Below, one piece after another: positions 33,874 to 42,493 of a stretch of 64,000 nucleotides of DNA (the first letter of the stretch is position 1; every line of letters starts with the position of its first letter). Under the pieces are notes generated by a model, which was not told the DNA's origin, did no database searches, and was given only the letters and a program-made list of their open reading frames with translations. A program made the translations under genes and the position numbers. The stretch lies in the NCBI GenBank assembly GCA_024231855.1, contig JAAEQD010000246.1, positions 1-64,000 of the forward strand. Direction: 5' to 3'. The DNA comes from Candidatus Zixiibacteriota bacterium (GTDB lineage Bacteria > Zixibacteria > MSB-5A5 > UBA10806 > 4484-95).

Positions 33874-35151
33874 ATGGAAAAACGAAGAACTTACAAAAAG
33901 GGTAAAAAACGCCTATTCTGGGCGAATCTGCTTCATTTCTATCAGCCGCCGGATCAAGACCGGCTAATACTTGAACGCGTTGTTAACGAATCATATCATC
34001 CAATATTGAGGATATTCGAACAAATACCATCGGCCAAGGCAACTATCAATATTCCTGTTTGTTTGATTGATTTACTCATAAAAACCGGTTTCGGCAAAAT
34101 AGTATCCAGGCTTCGTAAGCTGGTGGAATCGGGCCAAATCGAATTTATGATTACACCCCGCTTTCATCCTTTTATGCCGTATACTGCCGATGATGAGATC
34201 GATCGTCAGGTACAACAAAACACCAAAATAAGTAAAAAGTATTTCGGTCTGTATTTCAACCCACGCGGATTCTATTCGCCCGAGTTAGCTTACACTTCGA
34301 ATATTGGCAAGGCCGCTACTCGTAATGGCTGCCGCTGGCAAGCCGTCGATGAGATCGCCATTAATGGCAAACTGGGCCAGCTACCATACGACCGTCTGTA
34401 TATGGATAAAGCCGCCGGCGGTTTAGTTTTGATCCCGCGTAGTCGCCGTATATCCGAGGCTATCGCCAATAGCATCTATTCTAAAGATACAATCCGAAAT
34501 ACTAACGATTTTATCCAGTTGGCCAATAATAAGAACCAGAAGTACGTTTTTACCGCCAACGATGTCGAGCATTTCGGCCATCACCATAAAGGCGGTCAAA
34601 CCTTGCTCCGATTGCTCTACCGTGATTCCAGATTGACTTCAGTAAAAGTTACCGAACTGCTAAGTCATGTCAGGAATAAGGAATATTGTAAAACATACCA
34701 ATCGGACTGGACAAGCACTCCTGAAGAGGCCAAGAGGAAACAGGTATTTTATACCTGGAAAGATCCCTCAAATAAGATACACAAGGCCTTATGGGAACTA
34801 TATAACATAGCTTACACTGAGATAAAAAGCGCCGGTCAATCCGGCGATATCTTGCACAACCGGGCTCGTGATTTGCTCGGCGCGGCGGCACCGTCCTGCA
34901 GCTTTTTCTGGTCATCATGCCGACCCTGGTGGTACGGCGTGTATCCGGAGGATGCCGCCACCAATATCTGTTTGGCGCTATATTCGCTGCTTTCTCCGCC
35001 TGCCAAAATAAAGAATAAAACCTTCAAACTCAGACAGAATATCTACGATATGGTCAGGCAATTGAATTCGAAAGGCGAGGCCAAAAAACGTCAACAGAAA
35101 TACCTTAAAACGCGAAATATCGATCCGAAGAAGTTCTTCGGCAAAAAGTAA
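33874..35151 (+). CDS. GH57-like glycoside hydrolase
   Basis: The 425-residue protein follows the GH57 plan. It has a first strand WANLLHFYQPPDQDR, motif 2 with FMITPRFHPFMPYTADDE, and motif 3 RGFYSPELAYT, in which the Glu of SPELAY takes the place of the catalytic nucleophile. Motif 4 is TANDVEHFGHHHKGG, in which the Asp is the acid/base. The end of the barrel carries HNRARDLLGAAAPSCSFFWSS. GH57 members hydrolyse or rearrange alpha-glucans. No signal peptide is seen, so it is cytosolic. The neighbours give no carbohydrate context. The family is well supported; the substrate is not. Confidence 0.85.
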   Translation: MEKRRTYKKGKKRLFWANLLHFYQPPDQDRLILERVVNESYHPILRIFEQIPSAKATINIPVCLIDLLIKTGFGKIVSRLRKLVESGQIEFMITPRFHPFMPYTADDEIDRQVQQNTKISKKYFGLYFNPRGFYSPELAYTSNIGKAATRNGCRWQAVDEIAINGKLGQLPYDRLYMDKAAGGLVLIPRSRRISEAIANSIYSKDTIRNTNDFIQLANNKNQKYVFTANDVEHFGHHHKGGQTLLRLLYRDSRLTSVKVTELLSHVRNKEYCKTYQSDWTSTPEEAKRKQVFYTWKDPSNKIHKALWELYNIAYTEIKSAGQSGDILHNRARDLLGAAAPSCSFFWSSCRPWWYGVYPEDAATNICLALYSLLSPPAKIKNKTFKLRQNIYDMVRQLNSKGEAKKRQQKYLKTRNIDPKKFFGKK

Positions 35152-35168
35152 TATATCTTACGATTATT

Positions 35169-35195
35169 AAAAAAGGGCCTGATAATCAGACCCTT
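35169..35195 (-). terminator. Rho-independent terminator (minus strand)
   Basis: On the minus strand AAGGGTCTGA-TTA-TCAGGCCCTT is followed by a T-run; the stem is complete with one G-U pair. It lies 27 bp after the stop of the gene at 35222-37081. Confidence 0.8.
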
Positions 35196-35221
35196 GTTTC
35201 TCTGCCCCATGTAATTCGCTA

Positions 35222-37081
35222 TTATTTAAGAAGTGTCATACTGCCGGTTTGAGTTCCACTTTCGCATCTGATAGCATAGTAGTAAACACCTGACGCCTTA
35301 TTCGTGCCATCCCACGAGATACTGTGATTGCCGGTATTTAAGTAACGCCGGTCAACCGAGACAACCCGTCCCATAACATCGTAAACCGTCAGATTAACCT
35401 GGCCGGGTTGAACGATACTGAATGATATCGAGGTGTATGGATTAAATGGATTGGGATAATTGATAGGTATCGAGGTCAATTCGGGAATAAGCTGTTCATC
35501 GTCTATATCGGTAATTATGGGATCATTATCGATTGAATAAAGTATATCGCCGGGGTCGGTAGCCAGCGTATCGGTATCAGGATCTGAGATAGGATCGGCC
35601 TCGCCTATATACACATAGTCATGGCCGACATAGCTTCCCAATTTGATCCTGATATCAAGCTCATTGGCCATGTTTTCTATATCGATATCGGGATTCCAAT
35701 CCAGTAAATATAACCTTATCTTATTATGCCTGTTGAAATATTTAAGCACCACAGCCGAGCCGGCCACATAAGCCGCGTAAATATCGATATTGCGTCGGCT
35801 GTACAAATGGTAGAAATTGCCAAATACGCTTTCCCATCCATACACCTGACCCAGATCGGAATTTACAGTGATAGAAATCGAGTCCTGTTCAAATAATTCG
35901 ACCGTAGGTTCAAGGTTAGCCCTTATCCAGGTAACATTATGGCGTCTTGGTTCACGCAGCAGGAATTTCAGCTTCTTCACATCGACGTAAAGCGAATCTT
36001 CTTCCGGCTCCGGTTCCGATTCTATCACCAATTCCTTGCTGGCTATCCCGCCGCCGAAAGTCGACGCCCATACGTTTCCTGATGAATCAAAAGCGATATC
36101 CGAGTAGAAATCACCCCAGACCAGATTCGTATCCGGCGGGATAATCGATGACCATTCATCCTCGGGCGTTATCACGTTTATGGCATAGTTGGTGCCCACC
36201 CAGAGATCACCATTATCGGGCCTGACTTCAAGCGAGTGAATGTAATTGGCCACGAGCGGCGAATTACCGGTGTTGAAGACTGTCCAGTCATCCCCGATTT
36301 TACGAGCCAGGCCAAAGCCAAATGTCCCGAAATACACGGCGGAATTGTTGGGATCGGCTTTAATCAACTGGATACGATTGGAGGGTAGACCGGTATTCGA
36401 CATGTCATATGTCTGCCATTGACCGCCGGTATAAGCCACCGCGCCGCCGTTTAAAGTAGCAATCCAGAGTATATCATTCTGGGAATCATAATCCAGGCCC
36501 CGAATATAATCAGTCGGGATATAAGTCCCCGGATAGACATAAAATGTCTGTTGCTGAGAATCGGCGTAAGTAAATTCAGTCCGGAAATTAGTTTGATATC
36601 TAATCCAGCCGGTGTCATCGTAGATAGTGATTCCGCCGCCATAAGTAGAAACAGCCCGATATTGATCAGCAATTTCGATGCCTGTTATAATAGGGCTTAT
36701 GCCCAGGCCATAGTTTAATTCGGACCAGGTCGAATCGGACAGGTTTAAAACCGATAAACCTTCGCCTAACGGTTGAGTATCGAGATTGCCCGAAGCCGAT
36801 CCAAGAAATAAAGTATCGGCCGAGAACGCTAAACTATATGTGTAATCAATCGGGACGTCGGTGTTGAGTTGATTGTAGATATCCCAGTTATCGCCGTCTT
36901 TAACGTATAGACCCAATCCCTGGCTGCCGATCAGTATTTTCCCATCCGGATCGACCTCCAGACTCGATATATAGTCGGTTTCGAGTGGACTATTTAAGAT
37001 CGAATAAGGTGTCCATTCGGCCGATGCCGCTGAACTTAGTCCGATCATTACGATTGCTATTAAACAAAATATCTTTTTCAT
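35222..37081 (-). CDS. Secreted two-component-type propeller protein with sorting domain
   Basis: The 619-residue protein has a signal peptide (IFCLIAIVMIGLSSAASA). About 330 residues of propeller blades follow, of the kind found in ligand sensors of hybrid two-component systems (SLEVDPDGKILIGSQGLGLYVKDGDNWDIYN, LWIATLNGGAVAYTGGQWQTYD, DLWVGTNYAINVITPEDEW). The middle (about 370-510) looks like a separate domain with DNDPIITD near its end. The C terminus has SIPINYPNPFNPYTSISF and ends ASGVYYYAIRCESGTQTGSMTLLK, a type IX-like sorting domain. GGGAG lies before the ATG. Its function is probably at the cell surface. Confidence 0.85.
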   Translation of the reverse strand: MKKIFCLIAIVMIGLSSAASAEWTPYSILNSPLETDYISSLEVDPDGKILIGSQGLGLYVKDGDNWDIYNQLNTDVPIDYTYSLAFSADTLFLGSASGNLDTQPLGEGLSVLNLSDSTWSELNYGLGISPIITGIEIADQYRAVSTYGGGITIYDDTGWIRYQTNFRTEFTYADSQQQTFYVYPGTYIPTDYIRGLDYDSQNDILWIATLNGGAVAYTGGQWQTYDMSNTGLPSNRIQLIKADPNNSAVYFGTFGFGLARKIGDDWTVFNTGNSPLVANYIHSLEVRPDNGDLWVGTNYAINVITPEDEWSSIIPPDTNLVWGDFYSDIAFDSSGNVWASTFGGGIASKELVIESEPEPEEDSLYVDVKKLKFLLREPRRHNVTWIRANLEPTVELFEQDSISITVNSDLGQVYGWESVFGNFYHLYSRRNIDIYAAYVAGSAVVLKYFNRHNKIRLYLLDWNPDIDIENMANELDIRIKLGSYVGHDYVYIGEADPISDPDTDTLATDPGDILYSIDNDPIITDIDDEQLIPELTSIPINYPNPFNPYTSISFSIVQPGQVNLTVYDVMGRVVSVDRRYLNTGNHSISWDGTNKASGVYYYAIRCESGTQTGSMTLLK

Positions 37082-37563
37082 TGGCTCCCTCGCCTTTTTA
37101 ACTTCGTTTTCTTCAGACCTCGAGTATGTGCAAATACCAGACCTGCATTCGAATTATTGTCGGTTTTTCGTTTAATTTTGCAACACCTTATTCGCATTCG
37201 TGTTAGCGATAGCCTGAAGCCGTGATTTGGCCTCGGCAAAACAATCAAGTATTGAACAGATGGTCAATACTTGCACAGATTGTTCAAGATTCAAACAATA
37301 AAAATGAAGAAGTACTAACAATCCTTGCACATTTTCGGTCTGAATATAATAATCTGCAAATAATTCGCCACTTTTTTTTTGTGAAATGAATGGCATATCA
37401 CGTAATGTGTTGACATTACGATGAATATATAACATTGTATACATATACTGTGAATAGCTTGCTATAGTGTGGGCCTGGTTGCCGAAGTAGTCATAGTGGC
37501 CAGGTTGAGGGGCGTGATAGTCCTATGCTCAGCAATTTTATCCGGTATTATCAATCATAGGGC
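37082..37563. other. Gene-free stretch upstream of tRNA-Lys
   Basis: A weak open frame of 90 codons (37172-37444, minus) has no ribosome site or family signature, and I do not accept it as a gene. It spans a perfect 8-bp inverted repeat (CGTAATGT/ACATTACG, 37401-37420). Nothing else stands out. Confidence 0.4.
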
Positions 37564-37592
37564 TTGATTTCTGTGGCGAATCTGTATATTAT
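37564..37592 (+). promoter_or_regulatory. Sigma-70-type promoter of tRNA-Lys
   Basis: TTGATT (37564-37569) and TATTAT (37587-37592) are separated by exactly 17 bp. The start would fall near 37599, about 24 nt before the tRNA. Confidence 0.7.
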
Positions 37593-37622
37593 AACGGCGA
37601 AAATTGAATAATCCGCTTTTAC

Positions 37623-37696
37623 GCGCCTTTAGCTCAGCTAGGCAGAGCAGCTGACTCTTAATCAGCGGGTCGAAGGTTCGATTCCTTCAAGGCGCA
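37623..37696 (+). tRNA. tRNA-Lys (anticodon CTT)
   Basis: The 74-nt cloverleaf has acceptor stem GCGCCTT/AAGGCGC, D-arm with AGCTAGGCAGAGC, anticodon arm GCTGA-CTCTTAA-TCAGC with anticodon CTT, and T-arm with GGTTCGATTCC. Discriminator A is at 37696 and CCA is not encoded. The 3' end coincides with the break in the truncated secreted-protein gene on the opposite strand. Confidence 0.97.
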
Positions 37697-37916
37697 TTTT
37701 TTGTACTTCAATGCTATTGTGAACCTCTGACCAGACCGGTTGCCCGCCCTCTTCATTTTCATAAAAACTGAAAATGACACGATAAAAATCAAATTGTATC
37801 ACCTGATCGTTCGCATCAGTTGCCCATCCCTGGAAATTGATTAAGTGTGGGACTTCAGCAAAGGAAAATTGAGTCATAGCGATAAACATGTTTAATACTA
37901 ATAATCTTGCGAACAT
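37697..37916 (-). pseudogene. Truncated secreted-protein gene ending at the tRNA 3' end
   Basis: From the ATG at 37916 the frame encodes a signal peptide (LLVLNMFIAMTQFSFA) and a domain start typical of secreted proteins with a VPHLINFQGWATDANDQVIQ opening, followed by strands VIFSFYENEEGGQPVWSEVHNSIEVQ. In intact homologues a longer beta-rich domain follows. Here the frame runs straight into the tRNA-Lys at 37696, where the translated tRNA gives RLEGIEPSTR, which is not protein. The gene has thus lost its 3' part, at the spot where integrative elements insert. It begins 27 bp after the stop of the beta-helix gene. Confidence 0.75.
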
Positions 37917-37943
37917 TCTACCTACCCAATCTATCAATATCAA

Positions 37944-39974
37944 CTATTCTTGGCAATTTGGCCATTCATCAGGCGGTTCGGCAGGCAATTCATCGGATGT
38001 CAACCAGACTGGCGGATATTCGGGGCAGAATCCCACAGTAGTTAAACCCCTAAAATAGCTAACAAGCCTGGTTACATCGACACCCATAATATTACAATCG
38101 CCATTGGCATCCGCCGAACACCAGACCCCGTCAATCAAACAGGGCTGGCATGATGGGAATAACCTGAAGTAGTTGACCAGGTAAGTAACATCGCTACCAA
38201 TAGCTGATGGTGGCCAGGCTCCGTTGGCCATGTTAGCGTCACCCGGGAGGTATGCTTTGGTTTGATATAAATAGTAAAACCAATTCAAACTATCCGTCCA
38301 GGCGGATGATAAGCCGTAGTTATCATCGGCTCTAACACGCCAATAATATATTGTGTTTATAAGCAGGTTGCCGATATCCTCAAGATCGCCAAGCATTATT
38401 GAAAACGATTCATCTAATAGCGTCCCTGTTGATAAACCAGCTTGGTCTATCTCCGGTGAACCGAACAGCGAATCTTCATCGATCTGCACCGTATATGAAA
38501 CCACATCAAACGTGTCCGGGTCCGTACCGAGAAGCCAGGTTAAATAAGTTGTAGTATCGGCTTGCCCATCGTTTTCAGGGCTGATGATTGTTGGCATGGT
38601 GGGGTAGCCATCTATATAGAAATTCCAGGTCTCATCGCTCGATATGGGTTTAGAATGGTAATTATGTGCCAATACTTTCCAGAAATATTGAGTTGATCTG
38701 GTTAGTGTGTCCGGTAACACAAAGAATGTATCTATTAATTCGCCGCTGGAATCAGGTGCGCCAAAGGCCGGATTATCGTCTATGCAATATTTGTAATAAA
38801 CCATATAACCGGAGTCAATATCGGTCGTTTGATGCCAGACGAAATATGTGGGAGCATTTATATAAACTTGATCGGATTGGGGATAAATGAGATTAAAAGG
38901 AGAAATTAAACATTGATAATAAAATATCGCTCCCAAGTCCGCTATAGTACCATCTGGATCCAGGGGACTCGAAGGATCGCCTGAATCTATACATGGCGAG
39001 TTCCATTGTAGCGAATAATCATTATTATCTGGATCGAGAAATAAAGGATCAACATAAATATTGCCTTGGCCCGGGGCGAATCCATACGTATCTCCATCGT
39101 CATTATTATAACTGCAATTGTAAATATAAGATATATTTCCTGAATCTCGACCGTATACTCCGTGAAAGTCATTTTGTACAATTATATTGTTTCTTATAAA
39201 AAGTCCGTTATTGCAGAAATCAAGAAAAATCCCCCCCGATAAACCTCCGGCGCTATTTGACACAATTGTATTATTCTCAATTCTTGAATTTGGCGAGGTT
39301 TCTTTTATGTATATAGCGCCCGCCCCAGTTCCAGTATTATTGTAAATAAGGTTATATCTGATATTAAACAATCCGCCGTATATTGCAAATGCGCTACCAT
39401 CATATCCCGTATTATCGTAAAAGATATTCGATTCGATAGTCGCCTCTACAACGCCTTGGAGATACATCCCACCACATTTATAGCCGTGTCCATCAAGCCC
39501 ATAATTAGAATGGAAAATATTATTTTTAATCACTAATGGCTCGGGACTGTTGACCGCTTCTAATCCGGCACCATAACTTGATCCAATATTAGATTCGATT
39601 ATATTGTTGATTATTGTTGCGGAACTTAAATTACAGAAAATGCCTGTGTTAGTAGATAATTGTATTTTAAAACCGTTAATATATGAAGAGGAATCTTCGT
39701 GGTTTGCGAAAGTCACAATAGGCCTTCTATCAAATTGCTTTTCAAGTATAGTTACTTCTGGTCCTTCTTCACTAATAACAACAATAGCCTTACCAATAAA
39801 ATCAATATGCTCCCGATAAGTTCCAGGTGCGACTAATACCGTATCCCCATCACTTGCTCCGTTAATCGCGCTTTGCATACGAACCGAATCCCCTGGCACA
39901 TGAATCGTAGTAGCCCATGAAGGTACGGCCCATATAAATACGGTCGATATAATAACCAATATCATCTTTCTCAT
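37944..39974 (-). CDS. Secreted parallel beta-helix protein with dockerin-like tail
   Basis: The 676-residue product has a signal peptide (ILVIISTVFIWAVPSWA). Residues about 20-340 form a right-handed parallel beta-helix of the DUF1565/pectate-lyase-like kind, with rungs such as TIINNIIESN, VIKNNIFHSN and RIENNTIVSN. Two fibronectin type III-like domains (about 365-570) follow. The C terminus has two calcium-loop units, LPGDANMANG with DVTYLVNYFR and SADANGDCNIMGVDVTRLVSYFRG. These resemble the dockerin-like repeats common in secreted proteins of Zixibacteria and related lineages. GGAGG precedes the ATG. A polysaccharide-binding or surface role is likely. No catalytic residue is evident. Confidence 0.85.
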   Translation of the reverse strand: MRKMILVIISTVFIWAVPSWATTIHVPGDSVRMQSAINGASDGDTVLVAPGTYREHIDFIGKAIVVISEEGPEVTILEKQFDRRPIVTFANHEDSSSYINGFKIQLSTNTGIFCNLSSATIINNIIESNIGSSYGAGLEAVNSPEPLVIKNNIFHSNYGLDGHGYKCGGMYLQGVVEATIESNIFYDNTGYDGSAFAIYGGLFNIRYNLIYNNTGTGAGAIYIKETSPNSRIENNTIVSNSAGGLSGGIFLDFCNNGLFIRNNIIVQNDFHGVYGRDSGNISYIYNCSYNNDDGDTYGFAPGQGNIYVDPLFLDPDNNDYSLQWNSPCIDSGDPSSPLDPDGTIADLGAIFYYQCLISPFNLIYPQSDQVYINAPTYFVWHQTTDIDSGYMVYYKYCIDDNPAFGAPDSSGELIDTFFVLPDTLTRSTQYFWKVLAHNYHSKPISSDETWNFYIDGYPTMPTIISPENDGQADTTTYLTWLLGTDPDTFDVVSYTVQIDEDSLFGSPEIDQAGLSTGTLLDESFSIMLGDLEDIGNLLINTIYYWRVRADDNYGLSSAWTDSLNWFYYLYQTKAYLPGDANMANGAWPPSAIGSDVTYLVNYFRLFPSCQPCLIDGVWCSADANGDCNIMGVDVTRLVSYFRGLTTVGFCPEYPPVWLTSDELPAEPPDEWPNCQE

Positions 39975-40177
39975 TTAAACCTCCGACTACAATATGAAGC
40001 ATTTAAGTTGCCAGCGCAGGATGCAAGCCTTGTGAACTCTGCTAATAAGGTAGGTAATGAGGTCTGGAAAGGCAAGGGGAAATACTATAAACAATAATTC
40101 CGCATACATGCCACCAGGTTGGCCGAACTGCGAGTAGTTGTTTAATCGATAATGATATTACTCCTTAGTGGATAACA

Positions 40178-40211
40178 TAAAAAAAAGCGGCCCGACAAAA
40201 CCGGGCCGCTT
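40178..40211 (-). terminator. Strong rho-independent terminator (minus strand)
   Basis: AAGCGGCCCG (40185-40194) and CGGGCCGCTT (40202-40211) form a perfect 10-bp stem with a 7-nt loop and, on the minus strand, a run of eight T. It ends the transcript of the small basic protein at 40223-40357. Confidence 0.9.
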
Positions 40212-40222
40212 CAAGCGAAAGC

Positions 40223-40357
40223 TTATTTTTTTCTTTTCTTTTTATGCATGTGGCAGGATTTCGATGGCGGCGTGGCCATGAGTTTGCATCTCTTACCATC
40301 TTTCGTCTTGCCTACGCAACGAGTTTTCTTCTTCTTGGCTTTCTTCTTTACTGGCAT
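40223..40357 (-). CDS. 44-residue Lys-rich Cys/His protein
   Basis: The ATG at 40357 has GGAGGAGG upstream. The product begins MPVKKKAKKKKTRCVGK and continues TKDGKRCKLMATPPSKSCHMH, ending KKKRKK. The pattern C-x8-C-x10-C-x-x-H, with T-K-D-G-K in the first loop, matches a small zinc-finger-like module found in nucleic-acid-binding proteins (the DUF5763-like consensus C-x-G-x-T-K-x-G-x-x-C). About half of the residues are Lys or Arg. A nucleic-acid-binding role is likely. The strong terminator at 40178-40211 and the ribosome site support a real, independently expressed gene. Confidence 0.85.
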   Translation of the reverse strand: MPVKKKAKKKKTRCVGKTKDGKRCKLMATPPSKSCHMHKKKRKK

Positions 40358-40663
40358 TGGTTTTCCTCCTCCAGTCATTATGATGCAAAAAGATCAACGA
40401 ACAGTGCTTTTTTACCTTATATTTCAAATCGTGTCAATAGAAAATTACGTATTATTTGGTTTACCTCAATTTTTATTTAATATGTCTTTAGCTCATTAAA
40501 CATCGGATTAAATTGATCCTTGCTAACATATGCTTCATGAATTACCATTGATAAGGCTGATGGCGAACCATCAAAACATTTCGTATGATAACAGCATGCC
40601 ACATAACGAAACTATATAATTCAGATTATTAAGAGCACAGAAATTTAATAACCAAACTAACAG

Positions 40664-40683
40664 CCCCGACTATTCAGTCGGGG
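40664..40683. terminator. Perfect 8-bp hairpin in a long gene-free stretch
   Basis: CCCCGACT and AGTCGGGG are complementary around ATTC. There is no T-run on either side, so its role is uncertain. The rest of the gene-free stretch 40358-40929 contains only the promoter at 40837-40864. Confidence 0.4.
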
Positions 40684-40836
40684 ATTAAATCAATACCCTG
40701 ATTGATTATTTAATTTAAGATATAGTTATACTCCGGGTGCGCACTTAATCCGATTACCCAAATTCCGAAAACGCAGACGTTCGCATGGTTTCAATCCGAC
40801 TTACATCAATCGGCATATCCATGATAGAATTTGATC

Positions 40837-40864
40837 TTGACACTTTTTTTAAGTTTATTATATT
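40837..40864 (+). promoter_or_regulatory. Sigma-70-type promoter
   Basis: TTGACA (40837-40842) and TATATT (40859-40864) are 16 bp apart, about 65 bp before the start of the secreted protein gene at 40930. Confidence 0.65.
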
Positions 40865-40929
40865 CAAACAAGGTGAATTCTATTGATTAGTGTAGTAACT
40901 TCAAAATCGAAATTATCGTCAGGTGACAT

Positions 40930-42348
40930 TTGATTGATGCAGTAAATAAGACCAGATTGTTGGTACTGGCCGTTTTAGTATTTTTTCTATTCGGCGTAAA
41001 CGTGGGCTACGCCCAAGAGCCGGAGGATCGGGATACGGTCTGGATTTGGTACGGTACCCCTGGCGATACCGCGATTCAGGCCCAAATCAACGACACCCTT
41101 TATGTCGATATATACGTTGAAACCGCCCCTGCCGCTTATGTAGCGGATATTCTCATTGTTTTGGGCGTTAATGATTCATTTATTGATACACTATTAAGTG
41201 GCGCTGTTGATACAATGACCAATGATACGTTAGGTGCAATATTGTATCCATTTAGCGAATGGGTTTATAAATATTTCGCAAGTCCCGCGGGTTCTCCTCC
41301 AAATCCTGATGGTTGGTCAAGCCAGTCGTTTTTAGGTTTTGCAAACTTTGCTCCGCCATATGATGCCCCCTGGCTTCATGTGGGATTACCTGTGCATGTA
41401 TTAACAATGGCGGTAAAAACAGCAAACAATCCTGACCTTGTTGGCCAGACAGTTGAAGCATTAGGACCCGGGCAAGATCCCCAACAGGGACCATCCAATG
41501 CCGGTGATACCTCAGGCGGTGCCGGCTACGAAGTTGTTGAATACCATAGCCTGGTGCATTTCATCCAGGAGATCGGCTATGTCAGCGGTACTGTTACCGA
41601 CGCTGGAAGCGGGGCAGTCGAGGGCGCGATAGTCACCGCGACCGGTACCGAGGACACCGATACTACTGATATCGATGGCGGTTATGCGATTGAACTGGGC
41701 ACCGGCAGCCAGTCATTTACATTTTCTCATCCAGCTTTTTATGATACGACTATTTTTAATGTATTAGTGGATTTAAACGATACGACATATTTAAATGTTT
41801 CGATGACTTCGCTTCCGGGCGGCTATATAGCCGGCACCGTTGTCGATTCAATCGGAAACCCAATCGAGGGCGTGATCGTCTCGGATCTCGACAACACCGA
41901 TATCTCAACCACGGATAATCAAGGCGCCTATATATTACAACTGCCTTTCGACACCTATGATATTTCTTTCTCGCATGCCAACTATTTCGACACGACGGTC
42001 ACCGATATCACGATAGTCACCGATGAAACGATCATTCTGGACATGGTTATGATCGAAGGATCGGATTATCCTGACGATATGCCCGAGAATATCGAAGTCC
42101 ATCAAAACTATCCCAATCCGTTCAACCAGGGGACATTTATCGAATTCGAACTCGATCGTCCGGCTCACGTCGTAGTCGAGGTATTTGATATTCTGGGACG
42201 TAAAGTCGAAACGGTCGCTTCGTTCCAGGGCCGGGAGGGAATGAATACGGTCAAGTGGAATTCCGATGGCAAATCATCGGGAATTTATTTCTGCAGAGTC
42301 CGTTCCGCTTCCGAAAGCGAATCCCGGGCGATGCTTCTGGTCAAATAA
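40930..42348 (+). CDS. Secreted protein with cohesin-like, carboxypeptidase-regulatory and sorting domains
   Basis: A TTG start at 40930 follows AGGTGA by five bases, and no in-frame ATG precedes the signal peptide (LLVLAVLVFFLFGVNVGYA). Residues about 35-210 form a beta-sandwich that opens DTVWIWYGTPGDTAIQAQIN and continues LYVDIYVETAPAAYVADILI, which resembles a cohesin fold. Two transthyretin/CarboxypepD_reg-like repeats follow (about 215-295 and 298-378: IGYVSGTVTDAGSGAVEGAIVTA and GYIAGTVVDSIGNPIEGVIVS). The C terminus is a type IX-like sorting domain (HQNYPNPFNQGTFIEF to YFCRVRSASESESRAMLLVK). It is likely a surface protein. The cohesin reading is tentative. Confidence 0.8.
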   Translation: MIDAVNKTRLLVLAVLVFFLFGVNVGYAQEPEDRDTVWIWYGTPGDTAIQAQINDTLYVDIYVETAPAAYVADILIVLGVNDSFIDTLLSGAVDTMTNDTLGAILYPFSEWVYKYFASPAGSPPNPDGWSSQSFLGFANFAPPYDAPWLHVGLPVHVLTMAVKTANNPDLVGQTVEALGPGQDPQQGPSNAGDTSGGAGYEVVEYHSLVHFIQEIGYVSGTVTDAGSGAVEGAIVTATGTEDTDTTDIDGGYAIELGTGSQSFTFSHPAFYDTTIFNVLVDLNDTTYLNVSMTSLPGGYIAGTVVDSIGNPIEGVIVSDLDNTDISTTDNQGAYILQLPFDTYDISFSHANYFDTTVTDITIVTDETIILDMVMIEGSDYPDDMPENIEVHQNYPNPFNQGTFIEFELDRPAHVVVEVFDILGRKVETVASFQGREGMNTVKWNSDGKSSGIYFCRVRSASESESRAMLLVK

Positions 42349-42419
42349 AATTCTGAAATCGATCCAGTAATTTTAAATTCATATAAAGAGTATACCCTCT
42401 ATTACCTTAACGATAATGG

Positions 42420-42448
42420 TTGATTTTCAGGTTGAAATTTATTATATT
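42420..42448 (+). promoter_or_regulatory. Sigma-70-type promoter
   Basis: TTGATT (42420-42425) and TATATT (42443-42448) are 17 bp apart, about 45 bp before the ATG of the cytidylate-kinase-like gene, which itself has AAGGGGG upstream. Confidence 0.6.
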
Positions 42449-42493
42449 TAAGTGTAATCGAATTTATCAACATTTTTATAAAGGGGGTAAGCC

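Noticed and set aside
37172-37444. Minus-strand 90-codon frame
   Set aside because: No ribosome site, no family signature, an inverted repeat inside it, and unusual composition; I cannot support it as a gene.
37662-37696. C-terminal RLEGIEPSTR of the minus-strand frame
   Set aside because: These residues are the antisense of tRNA-Lys, so the real gene fragment must end at 37697.
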